Positions 40,028 to 49,708 of a DNA stretch of 64,000 bases are shown piece after piece; position 1 is the first letter of the stretch, and each line of letters starts with the position of its first letter. The translations under genes and the position numbers were made by a program. The notes beneath the pieces were generated by a model. That model saw only the letters and a program-made list of their open reading frames with translations, did no database searches and was not told the origin of the DNA. The DNA is from Moesziomyces globuligerus (Eukaryota > Basidiomycota > Ustilaginomycetes > Ustilaginales > Ustilaginaceae), in assembly GCA_030849465.1 (NCBI GenBank), contig JARVLF010000010.1, positions 865,465 to 929,464 of the forward strand, given 5' to 3'.

Positions 40028-41729
40028 GTGCTCCCGAGCCTCTGGCTTTTGGGTCTCGACATAGACGTTCCTTTTGTGCCCTTGCGCTACGATTCATGTC
40101 CACTTGTTTCGCTGACCATGATGATCAATGACATGGCATGGTTTCGCAGCCCTTTCTCGTTTTCTCGCGTGGCCATTTTTGCATTGCCTTTGTCTCGCAG
40201 CATCGTCTTGTCGCATTTACGAGTGTTGATCCCCGCTCGTTGCGTTTGTGTAGCGATACCCACATCGGGCGCGGATTGGATCGAGCGAGCCTTACCTTGT
40301 TTGCAGGGTTTGCGGGTTGTCGAAAGCCTTTTGGTCTCGTTCCGGCAGATCAAGGGTTGGTTCCTTCGGGGAGCAGCGATTGTTGGGCGGGTGTGGGGGT
40401 GGTTGTGGCATGCGTTTTGGATCTCGGGATAGACGTTGGAGCGGTCCTTTTAGGACCCACGACGACTCTTGACCGACGGAGTCATCCATCTCGCGCAAAT
40501 CCTTCGATCTTGTAGCGTTGCCTTTCACGTACCATTGCCTTTCTTGTAGCATTCGGGTTCTCATGAGACGAGACCAGGTTGTTCGGTTGCGAGAACTCGC
40601 ACGCACTCTGGCGAATGCAAAAAAAGGCTGGGCTTACCTCGCTCGTCTGCTTGTTCGTTTGCGGGGTAAGAACGTGCTACGTAATTGTCGTTCTTGACGA
40701 CGTTTACCTTCGGTAAGATGCCGTGGTGGCATGTTCTTTTCGCAATTGGCTCGATGGAGTCAGACCAAGGTTTGTTCTACTTTCCGCCTTTCCGCAACTG
40801 TTCCAATCTGGCATCTTGTCTCTTGGTATGGAACCGTTTTCTCAACGTGCTACGATTCTTGCCGTACTCGACGACGATCATCCAAGACTCGGCCATGCTT
40901 TGCCCGCCCATCTCTCTTGCTCGTAGCGATGCTCGTAGCGATCTTCCTTCCTCAGTAGCAATCTCCTACCCTCCAGCGTCGTCATTCGAGAAAACGGCAA
41001 GCAGGCAAGCAGGCAAGCAGGCAAGCAGGCAAGTGCAGCGCGATTTGCCCTCAGCCTTTTTCGCGACGGCTACGAATCGGGCATCTTCTCGCGAGCTTAT
41101 GACTTGTCAATCACAGGCCATGATCCGCAGCGATTCATCTTGCATGCTTGTGCGTATCGTCACCGCTCACATCTCGAGTCAGAGAGCGTGTTGGGGCAAT
41201 GCAAATCGCTTTGGCTTGTGACCGTGCCTTTTTCCGGTGAGGTTTTGGAGCTTCGTAAATTAGCGTGTAGCTTTCCTCTTCTCATTTGCTTTCCCCCGCC
41301 GTACTGTAGCCTTACTCTTCCCCCCGCTGGCGCTTCCTTCCTCTCTGCTGAGCTTCATTCTCCTCCTAGCCCCTTTCTAGGGTGATTGATGGACCTTCGC
41401 AGGTTTGCGGGTTGCCCTGTCTAGTATCGTAGCGAAGTAGCGACGGTGAAAATGGATGATCTCGCGCCCGCGGGGGGGGGGGGGGGGGTGTTGGTGGGGA
41501 ACTTTGGGTGGGGGGGGGGGGTCTGCGCACGGAGGGGTTTGAAAAATGTTTCGAGCTGCGCAGCGCGAGTTGTGGAGGTGTTGGACTCTGCGCTCTGGAA
41601 AAGAAAAGCGCGGATTGGGTTGCGCACCAGGCTTGGCCAGGCTCCTCATCCACCGTCTCGCCATCTGCATTCTCTCTTCTCAAAGATTCGCAAAGGTTTG
41701 GCTCGGCAAGGGGACGAAAATCGCAGCAC
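40028..41729. other. Gene-free region 3' of the ABC transporter
   Basis: No coding frame with recognisable features. It contains a (GCAAGCAG)n minisatellite at 40996-41033 and two poly(G) tracts at 41472-41488 and about 41511-41521. The last ~200 bp are presumably the TPR gene leader. Confidence 0.5.
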
Positions 41730-42428
41730 ATGACGGACACGACCTCCGACGGCGCTGGTTCGGGCGTTGGATCCGGGGGCGAGTGGGAGCGCAAGCTGCG
41801 TACGGGGCTTGCGCACAAGGCGGCCGGCAACGCTGCCTTTATCGCCCAAGACATTTCCGCCGCACTCGCATCCTACCACCATGCGCTGCTCTACCTCACC
41901 GGCCTCGAAACGCGCAGCGTCCTAGACCTCATGCGCCCCAACCCCCCCTCCAACCATCCCGACACTTCCAACACTTGCAAAGATGATGATTCCAATCCCG
42001 AAGGCTCGGGTGGGTCTGATGGTGAGGAGGTGGGGGAGGTGGGGCGGGAGTTGGCGGTGGTGCATGCCAACATGTCTGCGTGCTATCTCAAGCAGCAGCG
42101 ATACGCCAAGGCGATTTCTTCGGCGGAAAAGGCGCTCAGGGCCGATCCGAGCAACATCAAGGCCTCGTTCCGCAAGGCGCAGGCGCTCCGGCTCTCGGGC
42201 GACGTCTACACGGCCAAAACCTACATCGAAACCACCCTCGCTAGCCTCACCTCCAGCGCAGGGAGGGAGGCAACGTCGAGCTTTGAAGCCGAGCTCAAGA
42301 TGGTCCGAAGGATGATCGAGGTCAAGCAGGCCCAGGCGAGGCAAGGGTGGAAGGGGTTCTTGAATCGCAATCCCAACGCCCTCCATACCGACGACGTACA
42401 GGCCGAGCCAAACCATCCCCAGCCTTGA
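41730..42428 (+). CDS. Small TPR-repeat protein
   Basis: A 232-residue protein. Residues about 23-60 form a first TPR-like helix pair (GNAAFIAQDISAALASYHHA), split from the next repeats by an acidic, disordered insert (about 68-110). Residues about 115-185 form two further TPR units: NMSACYLKQQRYAKAISSAE, then the DPSNIKASFRKAQAL repeat. This layout resembles TTC9-like and immunophilin-type co-chaperone TPR modules that bind partner C-termini; the specific partner is unknown. The start is the ATG that keeps the first helix; upstream frame is low complexity. It is followed on the same strand by the DUF1764 gene 436 bp later. Confidence 0.75.
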   Translation: MTDTTSDGAGSGVGSGGEWERKLRTGLAHKAAGNAAFIAQDISAALASYHHALLYLTGLETRSVLDLMRPNPPSNHPDTSNTCKDDDSNPEGSGGSDGEEVGEVGRELAVVHANMSACYLKQQRYAKAISSAEKALRADPSNIKASFRKAQALRLSGDVYTAKTYIETTLASLTSSAGREATSSFEAELKMVRRMIEVKQAQARQGWKGFLNRNPNALHTDDVQAEPNHPQP

Positions 42429-42864
42429 ATCAGCCTTCGGTATCCTCCAGATCAACCAAAAAGGGTCCTCGATTCGACTCCAGTCCACATGCAATGCCCC
42501 AACGCTTTCGCCCCCCCCGCACGAGCTGATGGGTGGTCAGGGTCTGGCGTGTCGTATGTCTTGGGTGTGTGGGGCAAGCAAAGGCCGAATTCCGAGTTGC
42601 CTTTTTTTCTTCCCCCCCCTTTTTGTTTTGTAATTTTGGCTGCCGGAGTGCAACTTTTCTTGCACAGCTCGGAGGGACTTTGTGGAGGCCTCACCATCCA
42701 ACCAACATCGCCCCGTTCCCCCCAAGCCCACCTTTGTCGAAAGCCACCATCGTACCCCCCCCCCCCCCCCTCATCTGCAGCACCGAACCGTCTCACCGCC
42801 CCCTTGTCTCCCCAAGCTTCTCCCCGAGGCTGTTCTGCCACGACCAGTCCGACGGTCGCCAAAG
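42429..42864. other. Intergenic region with a poly(C) tract
   Basis: No gene seen between the TPR and DUF1764 genes. A run of 16 C (42755-42770) lies 95 bp before the DUF1764 start; T-rich sequence at 42600-42630 may be part of the TPR gene's 3' end. Confidence 0.5.
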
Positions 42865-43821
42865 ATGGCCAAAAAGACGCAACCCACATCAACATGCACA
42901 TCCACAGCCGTAGCTGGACGGGGCAAGGCGGGCAAGGTGGGCGGGGCGGGCGGGGCGGTTGCAGACGGAGCGAGGTCCGAGATCGACGCCATCTTTGCCA
43001 CACCCGCTTCCGTACCTCGCCAGTCCAAGTCGAGTCATCCCTCCACCACCACCAGCAAAGCCAGCAAAGCCACCACCTCGAGCAATACAGCCCGAGCTAG
43101 TCAAGCTCACCAGGCCACTACGGGCGGTAAGAGCGACAAGGACAAGATGGCGGGCGCGAGCGGGTCGAGGAGCGGCTCGAGTCGAGGCGACGAGACGGAC
43201 AAGAAGCGCAAACGCGCCTCGTCGCCGCCTTCCGCTCGCACCAAGCGCCTAGTCCAAGTCGTCCAAGATACCTCGTCCCTCCCCACTCCCGCCCATCCTC
43301 CCAAATCCAACCTCTCCAACACCACTCCAATCACTTCGACCACTTCGACCACGTCGAATCCTTCGAGTTCTTCGAGGTCTTCAAAGTCCGCAAGGGCTGG
43401 AGGCGGGAGGGGGTTCGATGCGGCGCAGCAGGCCGAGTTGGAGGGCTTTTTCGATTCGCGTGGCACCGCCGCGCGCAAACGCACCGACGACGGCCTCCGC
43501 ATCTTCACTCCCGCCGAACTCGGAATCAACGACAAGGGCGGCGATACCCCCCTCTGCCCCTTCGACTGCAACTGCTGTAAGCCCCAACCCCGCAACAATC
43601 ATCTGCATCTCAAGCGAATCGGATCAATACTCACACCTTGCACCCACCTCCCAACTGACGAAACCAACCTCGGCCATCGGATCGTAAACCCCCACACCGA
43701 TCACGGCTGACCCCCAACTGCGACTTCGACCTTGGACAATCCCGCACCTCGGACCGTCGAACCCGCGCCCCGCAATCGCCGCCTCGTCACTTGGCACTCG
43801 TCGCTGCAAACAGGCTTCTGA
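42865..43821 (+). CDS. DUF1764 family protein, terminal 8-nt exon
   Basis: A 239-residue protein of unknown function. Residues 1-190 are disordered, Ser/Thr/Lys-rich, with a KKRKRASSPP nuclear-localisation-like patch. The conserved C-terminal block (about 195-239) runs through a DGLRIFTPAELGI segment to GDTPLCPFDCNCC. In the family this block ends with CCF at the C-terminus. Here the frame would run past that point, but a GT donor at 43577 and a CAG acceptor ending at 43813 (237-nt intron) restore exactly C-F-stop from an 8-nt last exon, 43814-43821. The unspliced alternative adds about 35 unrelated residues. The spliced form is preferred because it reproduces the family end precisely. Role unknown; eukaryote-wide conservation suggests a basic function. 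Confidence 0.8.
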
Positions 43822-44011
43822 TCCTCTGGCCGGTTCGGCCGAACGGAAATCGTGTGGAGCAAATGCGATCCTCTTGGCAATGCAATCCTGATGGGGAATG
43901 TCACCGTGCGGCAAAAACAATGTTGGGGCAGTGCAGTTGTTGTGGCATGCAATCGTGGCAGCGCATCCCCTCGGCGATGAATGAAATCCTAAAAGAGGAG
44001 GGAGGCGGGGC

Positions 44012-47000
44012 TCAGGCCTGGACACGCCCGACGCCCATGCCGACACGCACGAGCGTCTCGATGGCGGCGCGCGAGTTGTCGAGCAGGTCGGCGTCCCACG
44101 CCACGCGGCCCGCCTCAAAGACGAGCACGATGGTCGAGCCGCCAAACTTGAAGTAGCCAAACTCGTCGCCGCGGCGCACCTCGTCGCCCTCGCCGACGGT
44201 GAGCACGGTGCTGCCGACCATCATGGCGCCGATGCAGACGGCGTAAAACGTGCCAAACTGCGCCGAGTGGAAGGGGACGACGACGCGGATGTTTTCGCCA
44301 TAGACGTCGATCGCCGAGCGGATCGCCATCGGATTCACCGTATAGTACTGCCCCGTGATCCACGTCGGCTTGCCCACCCTCGCATCCGCCGGGCAGTGGA
44401 ACCGGTGGTAGTCCTGCGGCGCCAGCCGGAAGATGGCCAGCGCTCCGCCGTTCTGGTACCTCTCGAGCTCGGCCTCGGCGGCCACCGCCTCGCCCAGCAG
44501 CCGCGCGACGCTAAAGTCGCGCCCCTTGATCCAGATGCGCGTCGCCTCGGCCACGCTCTCAAACGCCATCATGCGGCAGTCGGCGCCGCTCACCAGCCGC
44601 GCCGCATTCTCGGGCTCCTCGTTCGGCCGCGCCTCGGGCTTGAGCTTGCGGTAGAAAAACTCGTTGAACGTCGCAAAGCTATCCAGCGGCTCGCGGATCT
44701 CGTCCGTGTCGAGGTTGTGGAAGGCGATGAAGCCCGGGATCTCGCGCGCGCTCGCCGGGCTGTCAAACTTGGCGCCCTGCTTGACGCTCATGTTTTTGAG
44801 CATGCGCCGCACGCGCGCACCCTCCATGCGCGAGCGCGCGCCCTGGTAGAGCAGCCGGATGCCGAGCCGCACGTAGACCTGCATCTTTTCCTCCATCAGC
44901 TCGCCCGAGATGCGGTCCTGCACGATGATGTTGGCGCTGTTGGCGCCGAGCGAGTAGTTGCCCTGGCTGATCTTGTTGACCACCTTGGTGTACCACTTGC
45001 GCTGCGCCTGCGTCGCCGTCACGTAGTTGCGCACCGTCAGGCTCTCGACCCGCCGCCAGTCCTGCGAGGCGCACACGGCCAGATGCGTCACAATGTCGCG
45101 CTCGCCCTTGTTCGAGAGCCGCGGCATGTGGCACAGCGGACACGACTGCAGCCGCACCACCCGCTCCACCGCCTGCGCCTCGTCGTCCCCCTCGCCCTCG
45201 ACCTGGATCAGCGGCGGCGTCGGCGACGTCGAGAGCATCCCCGAGCTCGAGCCGTCCGTGCTCTGCGTCTTGGCCGGCACGCCCGCCCTACCCGGCTGCG
45301 TCGGCTGCGCACCGCCCGTCGACGCCGAATCGGTCGACGAGGTCACGGACAGCGCCGAAAAGTCGCGATCCAGCGGACGCATCATGCCGCCCGAGTTGGT
45401 CATCGGGGCTCCCGCCACCTGTCCGCCGCTGTCGCTTGCCGCCTCTCTGCCATGGCCCTCCGAGCTGGGCGCGTGGGCGCCGCTAAAGTCCATGTGCTGG
45501 TTGACGTCGGCGCCGAGCTCGCCTACACCTCCGAGGAGCGCGGGCGTCTGCGTGCCGCTGGCGACGCTGGAGGCGCCGTGCACGGCCTTGCGCTTGAGCG
45601 CCCACGGCTTCTGCACCTCGGCCTCGAGCGCGGCGATGGTCTCTTCGAAGCTCAGCTCGTCCTCTTCGGGATTCTTGTCGAGCGCGAGGAAGAAGCCGTC
45701 GAGCGTCTTGGTGCTAAGCGTGCTGCCGAGGCTGTCGAGCATGCCCGAGAGCTCGAGGCGCGAGAGCGTGCCGCTGTCGTTGGTGTCAAACTGCTGCGCG
45801 AGCTGTCGCCAGAAGCGCTGTCGGAGCGCGTCGTACGGCGTGAATTTGGCCTGGATCGTGAGCGAGGGTGGCTTGCTCGTGCCTCTGAACTTGACACCCT
45901 CGTCCTTTTCGACGCGCGAGAGCGGCAGGACAAACTGCTTCATCGAGCCCAGCACGCCCTCCTCGTCGCTCGTGTACAGGCCGGTGAGCGCGTCGGGCTT
46001 GGGCGCCGCATCGAGCAGCTCGGCGATCGAGATGTGGGCGCCGCCGACGTAGTCGTTGGACGACATGCGGTCCCAGTCGTAGATCATGAACTTGGCCTGG
46101 AAGTTGATCTCGTGTCGGCGCACGTGGAAGAGGAGCTTCTCGTTCCACGTCGGGTGGAGCGTATGGCGGGCGACGCGCGTGCGGAAGATCTTCTGGCCAA
46201 AGCTGATGATGGCAAACGGATCCATGTCGAAGCCGGTGTGCGTGACGTTGGCCCAGCGCGGCAGGTCGCTGGCGCCCTTGACCTCCATCATGACGATGCC
46301 GATGATGTCCTGGCCCATGTCAGCCTTTAGGGTGTACTCGCCGCGCTTGCGCGCGCCGCCGCCGCGTCGTTTGATGCGACGGGGTCGGCGTGGCGGTGCG
46401 CCATCTTCGGTCGTGGGCAGTGCTGCGCTCTGCTTGAGACGCTTGACGCCCGGCAGACGGCGCTTGATGCGCGGTTTGGCGTCGGTGGTGCTGCCGAGCT
46501 CGCTAGTCGCGGTGCTTCGGGAGGCGTCGACGTCGGAGCTTGTCGATTCGATTGGCGTGGCGGCGCCTGAGGTCTGAGCCGACTTGAGGCCCTTGTTGCG
46601 CGTGAAGATTCGTCGGTATTTTCCTGGCTGGGACGTCTGTTGGGCGGGGGGCGGGGTGAGCAGGGCGCCGGGCTGTGCGGAGCCACCGGCGCGTTGCGGC
46701 GCTGTGGAGGGGACGCCTGCGATGGACTGGTAGTGCTGATCGTAGACGGCCTCGTCGTCCGAGTCGAACTCGAGCGCGTCGCCTGCAGACTCGTCGAGGT
46801 CGCTGCGGTCGCCGTCGGTCAGACTCAGATCGTCGTCGTCGTCATCGTCATCATCGTCGATGAGGTCGTCGTCGTCGTCATCTTCGTCGTCGTCGCTGTC
46901 GCTACTGAGACCGTCGTCGACAAACGCGTCGGTGGCCGCCGTGGTGCCGACGGACTGGGAGGCGGGGATGGCGCGCACGGCGGCGCCGGCGCTGCCGAGC

Positions 47001-47965
47001 GTGGCGAGGACGAGGCGGTTGTAGACCTCGTCGACGCTCCAGGAGCGGGGGCCCGAGGTGGCTTGTGCGGTTTGGTCCGGGGCGGGCTGGGCGACAAAGC
47101 CGATCTTGACGTGGAGCTCTCCGCTGGTCTTTGCGTCTGGGCGGGAGGACTCGATGGGGAGCCAAAGGGACTGCGCTCTGGACCATTCTGCGAGGCCGTG
47201 CTGGCACCACTGTGCGACGAGGAGGGAGCATTCGCCCATGTAGTCGTTTGCCGAGAAGCGGTCCTGGTCCCAGATGACGAATTCGAGCGACGAGACCATG
47301 CCGTTGGAGGCGTCGAGCTGGATGGAGCCGCGCGGCGGTTTTGCGTCCTGGAGCGCCGCCGTGGAGGAGGGGTCGGGACCGAGGGCGGAGGAAGGACGGG
47401 AGGAAGGTTGGGAGGGGTTGGCGAGCGCTGCGCGGCGACGGAGACGCATGGGCCTGGGCATCTGCCTGCCTACGACGCGTGCGCCAGCGGCGCCGAGGCG
47501 GACGGGTGCGACGAGGAGCTTGGAGGCGGCGCCGGAGATGCGTTTGGAGGAGGCGGAGCGGAGGTTGAGGCGTGGGCGCGATTTGGTGCTGGGCGTGTCT
47601 GGGGCGAGTGTGGCCGAAGCCGGGGTGGCATCGGCGACGGCATGCTCGACGAGGGCGGCGCGGACGACGCTAGCGTCGATCTCGTCGCTGGCCAGGGCGG
47701 CAAAGCTGGGTCCGAACCAGTCTGGCGAGACGGGGAAGTCAAAGGTGGCCTCGTCGGCGGACCATGTGGGGTCGAGCGTTTTTGACTTGACGGTGGTATG
47801 GGAGCGGGTTGCCGAAGCGACCGAGCCGGGGAGGCTGACAAAGACGAAGGGGTCGGATTTGCCATTCCTGTCCTTGGCAGCGAGGTTCCTTGCGGCGAGC
47901 ACCTGCACGCGGAGGGTGCATAGGGGCGTGGAGGAAGACGAGGCAGGGTTGGGGGTTGACGACAT
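44012..47965 (-). CDS. PSD2: Phosphatidylserine decarboxylase 2, C2-domain type
   Basis: A 1317-residue enzyme that decarboxylates phosphatidylserine to phosphatidylethanolamine in Golgi/endosomal membranes. Domain order: a first C2 domain (about 16-260, with inserts); an acidic disordered stretch (about 350-410, long Asp runs); a second C2 domain (about 545-680); an EF-hand (FDTNDSGTLSRLE, about 735); a C2HC-like finger (CPLCHMP...THLAVC); and the decarboxylase domain (about 975-1317). The self-cleavage motif is GGST in GYFKFGGSTIVL near residue 1275, where the serine becomes the pyruvoyl cofactor; GGST rather than LGST marks the PSD2 type. The start is the first ATG, 63 bp downstream of a TATATATA box (48028-48035). 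Confidence 0.94.
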   Translation of the reverse strand: MSSTPNPASSSSTPLCTLRVQVLAARNLAAKDRNGKSDPFVFVSLPGSVASATRSHTTVKSKTLDPTWSADEATFDFPVSPDWFGPSFAALASDEIDASVVRAALVEHAVADATPASATLAPDTPSTKSRPRLNLRSASSKRISGAASKLLVAPVRLGAAGARVVGRQMPRPMRLRRRAALANPSQPSSRPSSALGPDPSSTAALQDAKPPRGSIQLDASNGMVSSLEFVIWDQDRFSANDYMGECSLLVAQWCQHGLAEWSRAQSLWLPIESSRPDAKTSGELHVKIGFVAQPAPDQTAQATSGPRSWSVDEVYNRLVLATLGSAGAAVRAIPASQSVGTTAATDAFVDDGLSSDSDDDEDDDDDDLIDDDDDDDDDDLSLTDGDRSDLDESAGDALEFDSDDEAVYDQHYQSIAGVPSTAPQRAGGSAQPGALLTPPPAQQTSQPGKYRRIFTRNKGLKSAQTSGAATPIESTSSDVDASRSTATSELGSTTDAKPRIKRRLPGVKRLKQSAALPTTEDGAPPRRPRRIKRRGGGARKRGEYTLKADMGQDIIGIVMMEVKGASDLPRWANVTHTGFDMDPFAIISFGQKIFRTRVARHTLHPTWNEKLLFHVRRHEINFQAKFMIYDWDRMSSNDYVGGAHISIAELLDAAPKPDALTGLYTSDEEGVLGSMKQFVLPLSRVEKDEGVKFRGTSKPPSLTIQAKFTPYDALRQRFWRQLAQQFDTNDSGTLSRLELSGMLDSLGSTLSTKTLDGFFLALDKNPEEDELSFEETIAALEAEVQKPWALKRKAVHGASSVASGTQTPALLGGVGELGADVNQHMDFSGAHAPSSEGHGREAASDSGGQVAGAPMTNSGGMMRPLDRDFSALSVTSSTDSASTGGAQPTQPGRAGVPAKTQSTDGSSSGMLSTSPTPPLIQVEGEGDDEAQAVERVVRLQSCPLCHMPRLSNKGERDIVTHLAVCASQDWRRVESLTVRNYVTATQAQRKWYTKVVNKISQGNYSLGANSANIIVQDRISGELMEEKMQVYVRLGIRLLYQGARSRMEGARVRRMLKNMSVKQGAKFDSPASAREIPGFIAFHNLDTDEIREPLDSFATFNEFFYRKLKPEARPNEEPENAARLVSGADCRMMAFESVAEATRIWIKGRDFSVARLLGEAVAAEAELERYQNGGALAIFRLAPQDYHRFHCPADARVGKPTWITGQYYTVNPMAIRSAIDVYGENIRVVVPFHSAQFGTFYAVCIGAMMVGSTVLTVGEGDEVRRGDEFGYFKFGGSTIVLVFEAGRVAWDADLLDNSRAAIETLVRVGMGVGRVQA

Positions 47966-48962
47966 GCTGTTGCGGGTGTGCGGGTGTGCGGGTGTGCGGG
48001 TGGGGAGGTGGGAGTTAGCGGGGCATGTATATATAGACGAGAGATGGGCGAGGCTGATGAGCGTGTTGGTGGGTCAGCTGACGGATGACGGCTGGGCCGA
48101 CACTGCCTCGGTGCGAATGGAAAGCAAGCGGGCGTCGAAGGCTCGAAGGCTCGAAGGCGATGCGAAGGCGATGCGAAGGTGATGGTAAGGAGGGAGGAGC
48201 AGCAGCTGACGGAGAGGCTCCGACGATGGGAGTGTGACACTAGTGCGAGTCGGCTGTGCTCTGCAGTGCGTTGCATGCAACTGTGGCTGCAAAGTGCGGT
48301 GCGGACGATGCACGGATGATCCGAGCGCCTCGTCCTCTTGGCAGCGCCTGCACGCTGCTTTGCCTTGTCGGATGCCTGCCGCTGTCCTTGGGCTCGTCCG
48401 ACGCTTTTGTTGCGAGCGCCAACACGGCACTGGCGCTGGCACTGGCACGCAACGCACACCAAGCAGTCACATTGACCATGACCGGAAATCGCCCGAGCCG
48501 AGAAGCGCTGCTCATCACATGTCGTCAGCCGCACCTGAGCGGAGTCAGGGCCGCAGTGCCAGAGACGAGTGTTGGTCTCTCGCCGACCTGCACCTGCACC
48601 TGCTCCTGCACCGCCAATCCGGCACCCAATTTCCGAGCACCGTCACAGCATTTTGTTGCAACCAAATTGTATATCACGATCTAACACCTTCAGTATCGAC
48701 ACATAATTTCGGATCCGAACGGAGATCATTGGCTGGAGTCGGGGGCGCGAGTGGCTCAGGGACGATTCGAACCGGCTCAAACCTCGCTGGAAGAAGCAAA
48801 AGGCCCGAGGTGGCGAAATTCAGTCGTGCGAAAGAGCCGAGCTGGCTCGGCGCTGCTGTAAATCTCTCATTCAACCTCGGATCGCTCTCCCCTAGACTCG
48901 ACCACCATCATAACCCCCACCTTCTCCCTCTCGCCGTCGTAGCACATCCACAACGCGCAAAA
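47966..48962. promoter_or_regulatory. Divergent promoter region, PSD2 and NDUFA4-like gene
   Basis: About 1 kb without a gene. A (GGGTGTGC)n repeat sits next to the PSD2 ATG (47973-48002). A TATATATA at 48028-48035 fits the minus-strand gene. No clear TATA serves the plus-strand gene; a CT-rich leader precedes it. Short GCTGG/GGCACTGGC repeats are near 48425-48450. Confidence 0.55.
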
Positions 48963-49442
48963 ATGGCAGGTCCAGCAGCTCAGGCAGCCAAGAACAAGGC
49001 TCGTCAGATCTTCATGAAGAACTGGTACGCTTCCCCCTCGAGCCTCGCATCACGCACACTCCAACACCACACCGACTGACTCTTTCTCTCGGCTCTTCTC
49101 GTTTCTTGCTGGGATCGCTCGCAGGTACGCACCCGAAGTGCTGCCCATTTACGTCATCACCGGTCTCGCTGCCGGCGGTGCCACCTGGTAAGAAGCCCGC
49201 CATGCTCACGTTGGCTCTCGACCGGCACATGCTAATGTTTCTGCCTCTGCGACCCCTTTTCTTTGCTTGGCCGATTTGCGATTTCCGCCAGGTACCTGAG
49301 CCGTCTCGCGCGCGGCCCGGACGTGATCTGGGACCGAAAGAACAACCCCACCCCCTGGAACAACGTCGAGCCCGGCACAAACACCAAGCTCATGTCGGTC
49401 AACCAGCAGTTTGAAAAGTCCTACTCGCGCGACCGCCTCTAA
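48963..49442 (+). CDS. NDUFA4/MLRQ-family respiratory-chain subunit (three exons)
   Basis: A 91-residue single-span protein of the B12D/NDUFA4 family, a small inner-membrane subunit assigned to complex I or to cytochrome oxidase depending on the organism. Exons are 48963-49024, 49125-49187 and 49292-49442 (introns 100 and 104 nt, GT-AG). A basic N-terminus precedes a membrane helix (PIYVITGLAAGGATWYLSRL) and the family tail GPDVIWDRKNNPTPWN, which parallels human NDUFA4 closely. Both introns split a tryptophan codon as TG^G. The start is the only ATG giving the family N-terminus. It converges on the glutamate dehydrogenase gene. Confidence 0.88.
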
Positions 49443-49493
49443 ATCCCCCGCACCCGCCGACCTTGATCCTTAACCAAGCTTCGCCTCTGTAGC

Positions 49494-49694
49494 CCGCGCA
49501 GCCGCGCAGCCGCGCAGCCGCGCAGCGATCTGCTTGACAACAATCTCATCACCTTTTTCTTCCGGATCAGTGGCCTCACACGGGCGATACCATGACACGA
49601 AAGGGATGGGCTCGGATTTTGGTCTATTACATCGATACATTTTGACAACAGGTACGGGCAGGGCAGGGCAAATCATTTTTTGGGGGGGGGGGGG
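49494..49694. repeat. (GCGCAGCC)n and poly(G)13 between convergent genes
   Basis: Four copies of GCGCAGCC-like sequence at 49494-49526 and a run of 13 G at 49682-49694, ending 14 bp before the glutamate dehydrogenase stop codon. Confidence 0.8.
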
Positions 49695-49708
49695 AAGAAG
49701 GAAAAGGA

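Noticed and set aside
43577..43710. A longer C-terminus of the DUF1764 protein by reading through the donor
   Set aside because: The family ends at CCF, and the spliced 8-nt exon gives exactly that end.
48745..48790. A minus-strand B-box-like GGTTCGAATC as a tRNA gene
   Set aside because: No matching A box or foldable stems were found at the right distance.
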